The notes under the pieces: generated by a model
What the model was told of the DNA's origin: nothing
Database searches by the model: none
What the model saw: only the letters and a program-made list of their open reading frames with translations
Program-made: the position numbers and the translations under genes
Shown here: positions 54,149-64,000 of the stretch, in pieces
Position numbering within the stretch: position 1 is the stretch's first letter
Layout: every line of letters begins with the position of its first letter
NCBI GenBank assembly: GCA_965112735.1
Contig: OZ218964.1
Coordinates: 1,302,001 to 1,366,000, forward strand
Source: Phaeosaccion multiseriatum
Taxonomy: Eukaryota; Ochrophyta, other classes
Direction: 5' to 3'
Length of the DNA stretch: 64,000 nucleotides

Positions 54149-55191
54149 TGCACACGCACACGCACACACACACACACACGTGCGCACAAAAACGCACACA
54201 CACACATACACACGCGCGCACGCACACACACATACGCACGCTCTCTCTCACACACACACCACAAAAACACACAAACACACAACCAAGCTCCCTCCTGACT
54301 GTGGGGAACCAACCAGTCATCAACCCGTCATCAACCAGTCATCAACCAGTCATCAACCGCATTTATTTATTTAGGGGATGTCCCTCCATTTTAAAGCACT
54401 TACGTAGCGAGGGAAGGGAAAGATGCTCATGACGTTGCTTCTGACCAGCCACCCTCTAATCTTGTTAGCTGAGCTGATTTGTCCGTCGCTGCTGTGCTAC
54501 TGGCGACTAGGTGGTGGGCCAGTGTCGGCTTGATCTCAGCCAGCCGCTGTGCCGGAGAGGCCTAGGGCGCTACGACCTGAACCTTGGACCCATGGGCTAC
54601 CCCATTCTCAAGGGGTGGGGAGGCGGCGGAGGAGCAGCGTAAGTGGCTGGAGCGGTACTGGGCTTCTGTATTCACCCCCAACTCAATGAATTTCCCCCAA
54701 CTAAACCTGTGACTGACTCCCTCCCTCCCTCCCTCCCCCCCTCCCTCCTTCCGTCCGTCCGTCCGTCCGTCCGTCCGTCCGTCCCTCCCTCCCTCCCTCC
54801 CTCCCTCCCTCCCTCCCTCCCTCCCTCCCTCCCTCCCTCCCTCCCTCCCTCCCTCCCTCCCTCCCTCCCTCCCTCCCTCCCTCCCTCCCCCTCTCCCTCC
54901 CTCTGACTCAGCAGTACCAGCAAGACCAAGAGCTCTCAGGTGGTCGCGGTAGAGGATTCCTCCTCCACCAACAGTTGGGACATTTGCTCTACCGACTTGG
55001 CGGCCATTTCTGTAGAGATGTTCTCGTACCCTCGGAGCATCAGGTCTGTGCTCAGATCGTCTGACAGTCAGTGACAGTCCGTCCGAGCCAAGCAACGCTG
55101 CGATCTGCGTTCCGCGCCCTCCTTTTGAGACGACCCCCCCTCCCTCCCTCCCTCCTTCTCTCTCTGTCTTATCTCTCTGTCTGTCTCCACG

Positions 55192-55250
<59 letters not shown>

Positions 55251-55824
55251 TTTTCCTCTTGCCTCGTTGTGCCTCTTAGCATGAGTGGTGCCATCGACAT
55301 TGTGGACGGGAGAGGGATCAATATGAGGCGATTCGCAACACTCTTCGGAGGCAATCTCTTCCTGTACAGACACGTAAGTCCCCTCCCCTCCCTCCCCCCC
55401 CCTCCCCTCCTCTCCCCTCTTCTCCCTTCATCTCTTCTCCCCTCCCCTCCTCTCCCCTCTTCTCCCTTCATCTCTTCTCCCCTCCCCTCCCCTCCCCTCC
55501 CCTCCCCTCCCCTCCTCCCCCCTCCCCCCTCCTCTCCCCCCCGCTCCCCTCCTCTCCCCTCCTCTCCTCTCCCCTCCCCTCCCCCTCCTCCCCTCCCTCC
55601 CTCCCCCCCCCCCCCTCCAGAGTTACTCGCGACGAGTGCTCCTGAAGCTCAGCGTATTGGGAGCCCGCATCGAGCGTTACACAACTCGCCACGGTGCTCT
55701 GATGGACGGAGTCTTTGTGCATCCTGCTGGCCCCAACGACGAAAGTATTCTTCTTGTGCCACTCAACCCTGATCAGCTGCAACACTGGCTCACCACCCTT
55801 CGAGCCGCAGCAAAGCACATATGA
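51704..55824 (+). CDS. PHD finger / IQ / C2-like / PH-like protein
   Basis: Eleven exons (51704-51733, 51777-51875, 51932-52382, 52517-52620, 52720-53028, 53300-53433, 53691-54078, 54511-54638, 54912-55043, 55280-55373, 55621-55824) close in phase, giving about 690 aa. The PHD finger is Cys4-His-Cys3: [18 protein letters not shown] and [11 protein letters not shown], split across exons 3 and 4. An IQ-like helix follows ([20 protein letters not shown]). Exons 7-8 give a beta-rich C2-like segment ([34 protein letters not shown]). The last exons end in a PH-like helix ([16 protein letters not shown]). Role unknown; a membrane- or chromatin-associated regulator is only a guess. The first intron is 43 bp, intron 4 uses a GC donor, and the donor of intron 2 (GTTTCT) is weak, so the first exons are the least certain. 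Confidence 0.75.
54718..54902. repeat. (CCCT)n/(CCGT)n array in PHD-gene intron 8
   Basis: CCCT units are interrupted by a block of CCGT units (about 54751-54783), ending at the acceptor before the exon at 54912. Introns 9 and 10 carry (CT)n (55197-55247) and CCCT/CTCCC (55380-55618) tracts. Confidence 0.95.
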
Positions 55825-56061
55825 TGAGAGAGTTTGGTTAAAGTTAGAGATAGAGAGATGTAGAGCATGTCGAGCTCCCATCCCATCCACTGCCATCGTT
55901 ATTTTTCGTGCAGTGACTGATCCTGTGTGAACGAAAGAAGAGAAACCGTTACTGTACAGTACACGTAAAAAAAAACAATCAACCCTAATTCCTTCATTCC
56001 TTCATTCGCTGTTTTCTCAAACACTGCTGGTGCTGGCTTGTTCCATCACGGCCCGTTCATA
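55825..56061. other. Convergent 3' flanks
   Basis: This is a short spacer between two convergent stops. It contains the reverse copy of the GGCAGTGGATGG word (55883-55894) and an A-run (55967-55976). No gene. Confidence 0.6.
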
Positions 56062-56234
56062 TCACCCATTCGAAGCCGCAGAGCCCTGCCGCAAATAAGG
56101 GTGATAGGTTTGTCGAAGGACTCCCCCTTCCCCTCCTCCCTCCACTGCCGCCTCTGCGGTCCGAAGCATGGTGTCCTCAATAGCTTGCACCAGATCGAGC
56201 ACAACAATGTTCGACGACGAGCTGGAGAACGGTA

Positions 56235-56265
<31 letters not shown>

Positions 56266-58782
56266 GTCTCGTGTCGCACCACCCTCACCCTCACCCTCAC
56301 CATCTCCAAAGATTTCTTCCTGGCTAACGCCCTGCTGGCTTGGCTGGTGGGCAGAGTGCACCACTTCGCCTGCCCCTGCTGTTCCTACCCCTGCTGTCCT
56401 GCCCCACTCGATACTGTGAATGCCGTCCGCGGTGGTCCCGCCTTCATCCAAGCCACCGGCACCAGCAGCAGGGCGCCCGTTGCCTGTCTCTTTCCACAGG
56501 TCCTCGCTCCCCTCCATTCGAGTGAAGGACCCTCTCATGCCCGAGGAGGGCTGGACGTTAGCCTCCTCCTCCTCCTCCTCCTCCCCCTCCTCCTCCTCAT
56601 CCTCCTCCTCCTCCTCCTTCTCCTCCTCCTCCTCCTTCTCCTCTTCCTCCTTCTCCACCACTTCTTTCGCAAGGCTTGGTAAGCCCTGCATTTTCTCCGG
56701 TAGAACAGCAGCAACGTCTCCCTCCTTCGCTAACGCTTCTCCTTCTCTTTCGGCTTCTTCTGCTGCTTCTTCTCTCTCTTCTTCCTCCTCCCGAATGCTG
56801 CTACCGTTGTGACGCGAGTGCGATTTGGCTTCGGGAGGAGTAGCAGACGGACTGGTGGAAGGCACCAACGCTCCTCCTCCTCCTCCTCCTCCTCCTCGTC
56901 CTCCTCCACCTCCTCCTCCTCCTCCTCCTCCTCGTCCTCCTCCTCCTCCTCCTCCTCCTCCTCCCCCTCGTCCTCCTCCTCCCCCTCCTCCTCCTCCTCG
57001 ACTCTCGTAGGGTGGGGGCGGATCATCCCACTCCCCGTGTTGGATGCTGACTGCAGCGTGGTTAGCGCTGCCGCTGCGGCCACTTGCACTTGCCAGTGAT
57101 GATGATGACAGCTCCCTTCCCAGTCCGGCGCTGCTGCTGCTCGTGCAGCTGCTGCTTCTGGTGAGTGGGGTGCGACCACCACCACCACCACCACCACCAC
57201 CACCACCACCACCACCACCACCACCACCACCACCACCACCACCACCACCCCTGCCGCCGCCGCCGCTCGTCGAGGATGGCGTCATCATCCGGCCGCCATG
57301 CCTACCGTTCTGACTGCTTTGACTCGCGGCGCTTAATCTTCTCTCAATGCTGACGAGTGCCAGCTGATACTCTCTCCGCTGCTCCTGGAGCAGCTCGATA
57401 CTGCAAGTCGTGTCCACCGAACTCGACCTCTCGAAATGATAGTCGTGATGACGTCCACCCCCACTCCCGCCCCTGCCCGGACTGGGGCTCCTTGTAGGCA
57501 CAAGACCTGGACTCGGACTGTTGTACCCCCCCACACCCGCACCCACACCCGCACCCACACCCGCACCCACACCCGTGCCAGAAAAGGTCGCCGGGCCATA
57601 CATGGGCGGCTGCTGGAGGACCCGCTGACTTCCTCCCATCATATGCCCTCTTCGCAGGAGCTCGCATCTGACAAAGTCCTCTCTTCCCGTGCCCATGCCC
57701 ATGCCCATACCTGCAGCCACGGACTGCGCTCGGCTGAGGGGGGGCATGGGAAACCTCACGCCGACACCAGGTAGCGTGTTCATACGCATTGGTGGTGTCT
57801 TGTACATTGGCGACTGCTGCAGTGGCGGTGTATGCAATTCTCTCATGGATGAGCTCGGCTGCAGCTGCACCTGCTGCACCTGCGGCGCCCCCCCCCACCC
57901 CTGCGGTCTCGGTCTTCTTCTATCCCTGCTGCCCCCCCGCCTCCCCCCCCCTCTACCGCCGTCTCTGCCTCCTCCTCCTCCTCCTCCTCCTCCTCCTCCC
58001 CTCACCGAGGACGATAGGCCGTCTCTATCCCTGATGCTGTTACACCCTATAGAGCCCACAGAGAGCTGCAGCGAAAGCTGACGAGACGAGCCGAAACTAT
58101 ATGTGCTGGAGCCTTGCTGCATGCTACTTTGTCTCGTGAGCCCTGTGATCTCACTGCTCGCCCTCATTATGACCCCCCCCCCCGGACCTCTCCCTCCTCC
58201 ACTTGTTCCCTCTTCCTCGCTTCCTCGCGAGAAGCTCCTGTTCTTGTTGCTGATGTTGATGCTGCTGCCAGCAGCAGCGCTCTTCTGTCTCCCCTCCTCC
58301 TCCACAAGGGCTGTCTCCCCTCCTGCCCCCCCTGCTGTCTTTGACGCATTCTTCCTCTTCCTTCGCAGATATAGCAGTAGGCCCAAAGAAGTCAACCCAC
58401 AGCAGCCGAGAACGACCCCGAGAACAATACCAAAGACGGATCGAAACGAGTAACTGACCAAGCCCATCCGCGCCTCCGAACCGCCCCCCTCGACACGGAA
58501 GTCTCCACACGTGCTACTTCCCACCACCGTGAAACGGTAGGCATTGCTGCTCGCACCTTCACTCGCCTCATTGCCACTGCCACTGCCATTGCTGCTCGTA
58601 TCAGCCACAGGAGAGGATGGATGGGGAGGGAAGTCGAAGTGAGCCCCTGTCTGGCTGTCGGTTTGCCAGCCGTGGGCAGAGGAGGAGGCGAGAGCAAGGA
58701 GAGTGGCCTCATCCCTGTATGTAACGTCCATGCTGAAGGATCCGTCGCGCACGAGAATCTGTAATCACCATGGACGGCGCAG

Positions 58783-58827
<45 letters not shown>

Positions 58828-59272
58828 TGTGTGTACATGAAGAGAGAGAACAAGAGAGATGAGAGATACGGCCAGACAGTGTAAGAAGGGGCGCAAGCTG
58901 TTCTTTCCCCACTCCGCAACTCACCCAACAATAGACCAACCCCTCTCTCTTACTCTCTCTCTCCCTCCCTCTCTCTCCCTCTCTCTCTCTCTCTCCCTCT
59001 CTCCCTCTCCTTCTTTCTTCCCTTCGCTCGTCCTCCAGAAGCTCCACAGGGGGCACTCCCCGTGACGCACGTACTTACTCACCAGCACTATCGACACCAC
59101 ACCCACACCCGCGCTCGTCGCCAAGCACACCTCTTCCCACACAATGCCAAAGCCTTGCTGCCCATCCGCTGCAGTGGCATTGCTGACCATCACTTTGCCA
59201 CAGAGGGAGGGATCGAGATTTGCCCATAGAGGAAACAGCGCAGGGCCGTCGAGCGCACCTCTGAGTTGTGTG

Positions 59273-59319
<47 letters not shown>

Positions 59320-59745
59320 ATGTGCGGAAGTGTGAGCAAAAGCAAAAGCGAAACGTTGCATATGGGGGGGGGGCGGGGCAGGACTAACGAGAGGAAGTGG
59401 CAGGAGATGGAAGATGCCTGCACGCAAAGGCACACACACACACAGCACTGCACTGCACTGCACTACACTCTACTCACGTCGGGAGGGAGCGCGGCATGGG
59501 GTCCGAAAAGCCTCCTTGAAAATCCTCCAGAGTTATGTATCCGTTCGTATTGACAAAGCAAGTCTTGTAGTTGCCGCCTCCGACTGGGAAGGAAAAGTCG
59601 TCTGGAAAAGGCACGGCCAATGTCACGTCGTTGAAGTCTGAGATGGGGAGGGTAAAAGGGTCGTCGTCGAGTACGAAACTGTCGCTGCTGGTGATTGTGG
59701 TGCCGAAGTCCACGTTCTCGCCGGGAGACACGTCCAGAGCCCATC

Positions 59746-59792
<47 letters not shown>

Positions 59793-59909
59793 AGGGAGGG
59801 AGGGGGGATGGATGGACGGGTGAAGGGAAGGAGGGAGGGAGGGAAGTGTGAAGGATGGATGGATGGATGGATGGATGGATGAAGGGAGGGAGGGAGGGAG
59901 AGGGGGAGT

Positions 59910-59948
<39 letters not shown>

Positions 59949-60246
59949 GTTTGAATGGAGGAGGACGGCAACGCACGCATACAAGGGCAGGCGACTTGTA
60001 CCACTGAGTAGGGCAGGGTGAGATGGACAGGTTGCTCAGTCTTGCGTGTTGGTACACACACAGGCTTGCCCGGATACTGAACAAACACGATCGGACATGC
60101 TGCGAACCCGTCTGACGCAAAACAGGAGGGGGTGGCGAGCAACAACCCCAACGAGAAGGACACATACTTACCCCAGTTGTCTCCTTCATCACATAGGAGA
60201 GCCGTCGTCTGCAACTCACGGTCTTCCCTGGGGGCACCATGAACAC
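56062..60246 (-). CDS. NIDO-domain single-pass membrane protein
   Basis: Exons with closing phases are 59745-59478, 59260-59083 and 58758-56062, preceded by an exon ending at 60172 (ALLCDEGDNWG). The N-terminus is not resolved: reading frames shift within a (CAG)n tract near 60280-60340, and a possible signal peptide (MCGKAVGLLVAAASLRSTRG, start 60596) lies further upstream. The extracellular part resembles the nidogen NIDO domain: CFVNTNGYITLEDFQGGFSD, ALFPLWANLDPSLCGK and QGFGIVWEEVC. A stop-transfer helix follows (FGIVLGVVLGCCGLTSLGLL then YLRRKRKN). The cytoplasmic tail of about 750 residues is rich in Ser, Gly, Pro and Glu with several poly-Gly and poly-Glu runs. It could be an adhesion or cell-surface protein; the role is inferred from the domain only. 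Confidence 0.7.
57174..57249 (-). repeat. (CCA)n tract, poly-Gly on the coding strand
   Basis: A run of CCA on the plus strand is read as GGT (Gly) in the cytoplasmic tail of the NIDO protein. GGA-type poly-Gly (CTC on plus) occurs at 56872-57000 and about 57970-58003. Confidence 0.9.
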
Positions 60247-60291
60247 TGCTGAGACTGGCTGCTGCTGACGCTGCTGCTGATGCTGCTGCTG

Positions 60292-60331
<40 letters not shown>

Positions 60332-61207
60332 TGCTAGCAGGACTGATCAAATGCACAGGAGATGGGAATGAAGGGAGGGCCATGGTTGAGCAAGGAGAAT
60401 GTGCGACTCTCCCTGACCCCCTCCTCACGGGTGAACTCTCCATGGGAAGAGTCCGCTTTTTCGTATTTTTTCCTTCTCCCGTCTCACCTGCTGCTGGTGC
60501 AGAGGCTCCAGTAGACACCACACTCACTCGTGTTGCTCCTCTTGTCGACCTTAGTGAGGCTGCTGCTACGAGCAGCCCTACAGCCTTGCCACACATGGAT
60601 CCTCACTCGTCCTTTACTCTCCCGTGACACAACCAGTCTTTCTCCCCACCACTATGACCGGGAGTCGTGATATCCTGATGCTGAAGGCCTACTCCGGCCG
60701 TCGCAGAGCTCGCGGCCAGCCATTTCACCGTACCACACGTGCCACACTGCACAGAGAGCTCACGTAAAAAAACATTCAACATTTCTCAGTATGTCAATGG
60801 GTAAACCCTCCTGGCAACGGGGTCCTTGCTCGGGGATTCTTTATTTGAACATTTGACGGGTGAGCTTTTGACTTTTGAGCTATCCGGTCTTTTGTCTTTT
60901 CTCAGACCGTGGGCCAGTCGCCCCTCTTCTTAAGTACCCTTGGTCGGCAAGGCCAGCAGCGTGGGATGGATTAGCAGCGTGGGGTGCTTCCCACCCTCTT
61001 ATCTACCCTCCTCTGCTCTTTTGTCTCCTACATGCATTCATATCATTCATTCCGTACGCTGTGCCACAAGGGTACGAAGGAAGAAAAATAACCACCACAC
61101 AACCTGCTGCTGCGGTCGACTGCGGGTTGGCCTGTATTCCTCTAGGCTTATTGGGGGGAGAGGCGAGGGAGGATACTCTGCTTACACCCAATGCCTCTAC
61201 CAGAGAT
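60247..61207. other. Region between NIDO gene and PPR gene
   Basis: The left part (60247-60600) probably contains the unresolved first exon or exons of the NIDO protein, including (CAG)n on the minus strand. 60600-61207 shows no convincing exon; a poly-A stretch (60765) and ordinary sequence are present. The PPR gene's 3' flank lies at the right end. Confidence 0.4.
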
Positions 61208-63510
61208 TCACTTCTCTCTCCACGCAAGGCATTGCAACGCCATGTTGTAGAAGCCGAGCGTTGGCGCGACAGTACAAGCAGTAGCACCACCACCACCACC
61301 ACCACCACCACCACCACAATCACCACTGCGCAGCCGGCTTCCCTCACCAAGCGCGGCCGTATCACCAACTGCTGCAACTGCTTCTCCACCACCACCACCA
61401 CCACCAGCAGCAGCAGCAGCAGCGGCCGCAGCCGCAGCTTTACACCCCTCCCTCACACGCAGCAGCAGCCGTAACGCCGCTTCCCCATCATGTGCCTTGC
61501 TGCACGCCGCAAAGGCCAGGGTGTAGCTCCACTCATCAGGAGGCATCCCTGCAGTAGCCATGTCCCCCAACAGCCCCAGGGCCGCCTGCACCTCCCCCTC
61601 CTTGGCGCAAACGCTCAGGGCAAGATCGTACGTGCTCTTCGCGTGCCCCACTCCCCGGGCCTTCATCGCGTGCAAAAGGCTGAGAGCGTGCTCGGCGGCC
61701 GTCAGTCCTCCTCCACGCCCTTCTTCCTCCTCCGCCTCCTCCTCCACGTCCTCCTCGACTCGGACCCGGAAGTCTCCCCCCTTCTCCTCGCCCTGCTGCT
61801 GCACCAGCCGCTGGCTCTGCCCCCCTTCCCCCCCTTCCTCCCGCTTCTTCTCTTGTCCGTATTTCTCCAGCAAGGCCTGGCCCATAAGACTCTCCAACAG
61901 GGCGAGCGTCTCGGGACTCCACTCATCCTCCTCCTCCTCCTCCTCCTCCTCCTCCTCCTCCTCCTCCCCTTCCTCATCTCTCTTCACCTCCAACAAATCT
62001 TCTTGCCTTCTTCTTGACAACGCCTCGCCACCATCATCACTGCTTCTTCTTGCCCCCCGCCTGCCCTCATCAATCCCTCCGCCACGCCGCCCTCCTTTCA
62101 CGCCTCCTCCTGTTGCTGCTGCCTCACCAAACAACACCGGCGCAACTCCTTCTCCTTCGGCGGCGGCACCCATGTTAACGCCCATATACCCTTCTTGCTT
62201 TTGCCTGGGCTGCACCTCCTCGTGTTGTGCTATCCGCTGCTGCTCTCCCAGTTGCAGCTGTATCACCAACTGCTGTTGTTGCTCCTGCTGCTCCTGGTCC
62301 TGCTGCTGCTGATGGAGCGAAGGAAAGAAGCGCTGCCGAGCATCCGCAGCCGCCGCAGCAGTTGGTGATATAGCAGCAGCTGGTGGCAGGCCGACGCCAA
62401 AAGCGGCGCCCCTCTTACCCTCAGGCCCACCCCCTGCTGATAATGTATCACCAACTGCTTCTGCTCCCTTACCCTCCCTGACCTCGGCCACAAAGCGCAG
62501 AGTGTCAAAGTCGAGGTTGCCCAAACCCTGCTCATACATCTGACGAGTAAGCATCTCCAGAGACAGAGAGGAGGAAGAGGCTGCACACGCAGCAATGGCC
62601 ATGTGGTAAGTCGTCTGTGGAGGAAGTCAGGCAGAGAGAATGGGGGGGGGGGGTCGGAGAGGGAGAGGGGGGGGTCAGACAGACAAGAGAGAGGGGGAGA
62701 GAAAGAGGACTCAGAGAGAGAGGGGGGAGTTCATTGAGAAAGAGAGGGGGGGAGGCGGGGGGTCAGGGAGACAAGAGAGACAACAGAGAGAGGGAGAGAG
62801 AGAGAAAGAAAGAGGGTTCAGAGAGCGTGGGGGAAGTGTTCAGAGAGAGAAAGAGGGAGGGGTCAGAGAGACGAGAAAGGGAGAGGGGGAGCGTCAGTCA
62901 TGCCAATTCTTACCATATCCGGCGTGACGTCATCCTTTTCCATGACGTTTAAAAGATCAAGCGCCTTGGCCCGCTGCCCACACCTGCCTAGCGCTCCAAT
63001 GGCGGCGTTGTACGCACTCACTGCAGCCGGAGGGGGCACGCTACCTTCCCCTCGCATTGTGTCCAACACATCCAGAGCTGCCTCCCATTGCCCGCCCCTG
63101 CCGCACGCGTCGATGGCCGAGGTGTAGCAGTAGATGTTGGCAGGGACGTCGTCAACATGCATACTGGCATGGTGGGGGAGGGGGAGGAGGAGGAGGAGGA
63201 GGAGGAGGAGGAGGAGGAGGAGGAGGAGGAGGAGGAGGAGGAGGAGGAGGAGGAGGAGGAGGTGAGGTGAGGAAAGACAGGAGGGGGGGGGTGGGAAGAC
63301 AGAAGGAGAGGGGAGGTGAGCCGAAGAGAAGAGAAGAAGGAGGTGAGCCTCTAACAAGTCCTCAATTTATAAAGCATGCATTCAAACACCCCCCCCCCCC
63401 CCCACATACACACGCACACACACGCACACACACACACACGCACACACGCACACACACACACGCACACACACACACACCACACACACACACACCACACACA
63501 CACATATATT

Positions 63511-63563
<53 letters not shown>

Positions 63564-63753
63564 GCCCTCACATGTCGAGTAGGTGCAGGGCCTTGTCGGG
63601 ATTCCTTGCCCTTGCGCAGGCATCGATGGCGGCCCCGTACGTCTCTGTGGACATGGCTTTGGGCCAGCGGCGGCGACACTCGTCCAGGAGGGAGAGAGCT
63701 TGCTTGAAGCCTTCGCTGCGCCCGCATGCAGCAATGGCGCTGCTGTAGCAAAA
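61208..63753 (-). CDS. Pentatricopeptide repeat (PPR) protein, 5' part off window
   Basis: Exons 63753-63572, 63163-62914 and 62614-61208 close in phase; more N-terminal exons lie beyond base 64000. PPR proteins bind organelle RNA and act in its processing or translation. The repeats are clear: FCYSSAIAACGRSEGFKQAL, ETYGAAIDACARARNPDKAL, YCYTSAIDACGRGGQWEAAL, SAYNAAIGALGRCGQRAKAL, TYDLALSVCAKEGEVQAALG, and SYTLAFAACSKAHDGEAALR. A low-complexity insert of about 230 residues, with Glu, Gln and Gly runs and three TTGGTGATA cores (a fourth, at 61360, lies further toward the C-terminus), separates the fourth and fifth repeats. The frame ends at 61208 with LGFYNMALQCLAWREK, itself half a repeat, so a further 3' exon is possible. 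Confidence 0.85.
63182..63262. repeat. (GGA)n in PPR intron
   Basis: A long GGA run lies in the intron between the exons starting at 63163 and ending at 63572; the sense strand is (TCC)n beside the 3' splice site. The same intron carries (CA)n (63409-63562, sense (GT)n) beside the 5' splice site. Confidence 0.95.
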
Positions 63754-63802
63754 CTGCAGGCGCAGAAGCAGTTGAGAGAGAGAAAGAGAGAGAGAGAAAG
63801 AG

Positions 63803-63837
<35 letters not shown>

Positions 63838-64000
63838 GGAGAGGTGAGAGAGGAAGGGAGGGGTTGGGAGGCATCCGTTATACTCCGCCGGGCTCCACCC
63901 AACCAGCTCACTCCACTCACTCACGCACTCACTCACTCTATCCCGCTCCACTCACTCACCAACTCATTATTCCACTCACTCATTCACTCACTCCACTCAC
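63754..64000. repeat. Right-edge intron with GA and CTCA repeats
   Basis: GAGA/GAAA tracts (63775-63845) and CACTCACT units (63908-64000) belong to the intron upstream of the first visible PPR exon. No exon is seen. Confidence 0.6.

Overview
This window is nuclear DNA from a eukaryote, most probably a photosynthetic alga with a secondary (red-lineage) plastid such as an ochrophyte/stramenopile. The reasons are: genes split by many short GT-AG introns; eukaryote-only families (GET4, FAN1, TXNDC9, Mpv17/PMP22, CDPK, PHD finger, PPR); a thylakoid-lumen D1-processing protease; and several presequences in which a hydrophobic signal peptide ends in an Ala/Phe junction (SAAF, VLGF, AVAF), resembling the ASAFAP-type plastid signal. 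No prokaryotic or viral operon is present. The DNA is GC-rich and very rich in microsatellites, in introns and inside exons. The species cannot be named from sequence alone. The exon models were built by hand; wherever listed, exon phases close exactly.

Layout: 1-1296 (-) 3' truncated GET4; 1478-5695 (+) FAN1 nuclease; 6313-7439 (-) and 8522-9361 (-) two Mpv17/PMP22 paralogues; 10233-13505 (+) calcium-dependent protein kinase; 13700-14527 (-) unknown; 15265-17158 (+) DUF218 (YdcF-like) protein; 18921-23608 (-) seryl-tRNA synthetase in nine exons; 23827-38858 (+) a giant gene (about 4,280 aa) joining WW domains, coiled coil, IQ motifs and TPR-like repeats; 38855-39505 (+) an open frame that is probably its displaced C-terminus; 40252-44069 (-) a ten-exon unknown protein; 44291-46104 (+) TXNDC9/phosducin-like; 46392-50651 (+) C-terminal processing protease; 50704-51548 a transposon-like element with 27-bp terminal inverted repeats; 51704-55824 (+) an eleven-exon PHD-IQ-C2-PH protein; 56062-60246 (-) a NIDO-domain single-pass membrane protein; 61208-63753 (-) a PPR protein running off the right edge. 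Head-to-head pairs with short shared promoters are GET4/FAN1, SerRS/giant gene and unknown/TXNDC9.

The most unusual signal is a dispersed 9-nt core, TTGGTGATA, usually embedded in CAG/CTG repeats. It occurs exactly about 20 times in 64 kb on both strands (about 0.5 expected by chance). It sits inside coding exons in every reading frame that lacks its TGA; the two copies in the stop-containing frame both carry a substitution removing the stop. A second dispersed word (GGCAGTGGATGG) behaves similarly. These look like small, frame-preserving dispersing modules that are building low-complexity protein inserts. Other notable items are a nested foldback element with a target-site duplication, a roughly 45-bp block shared upstream of two neighbouring genes at the same distance from the start codon, and a FAN1 whose catalytic motif is split by a long insert.
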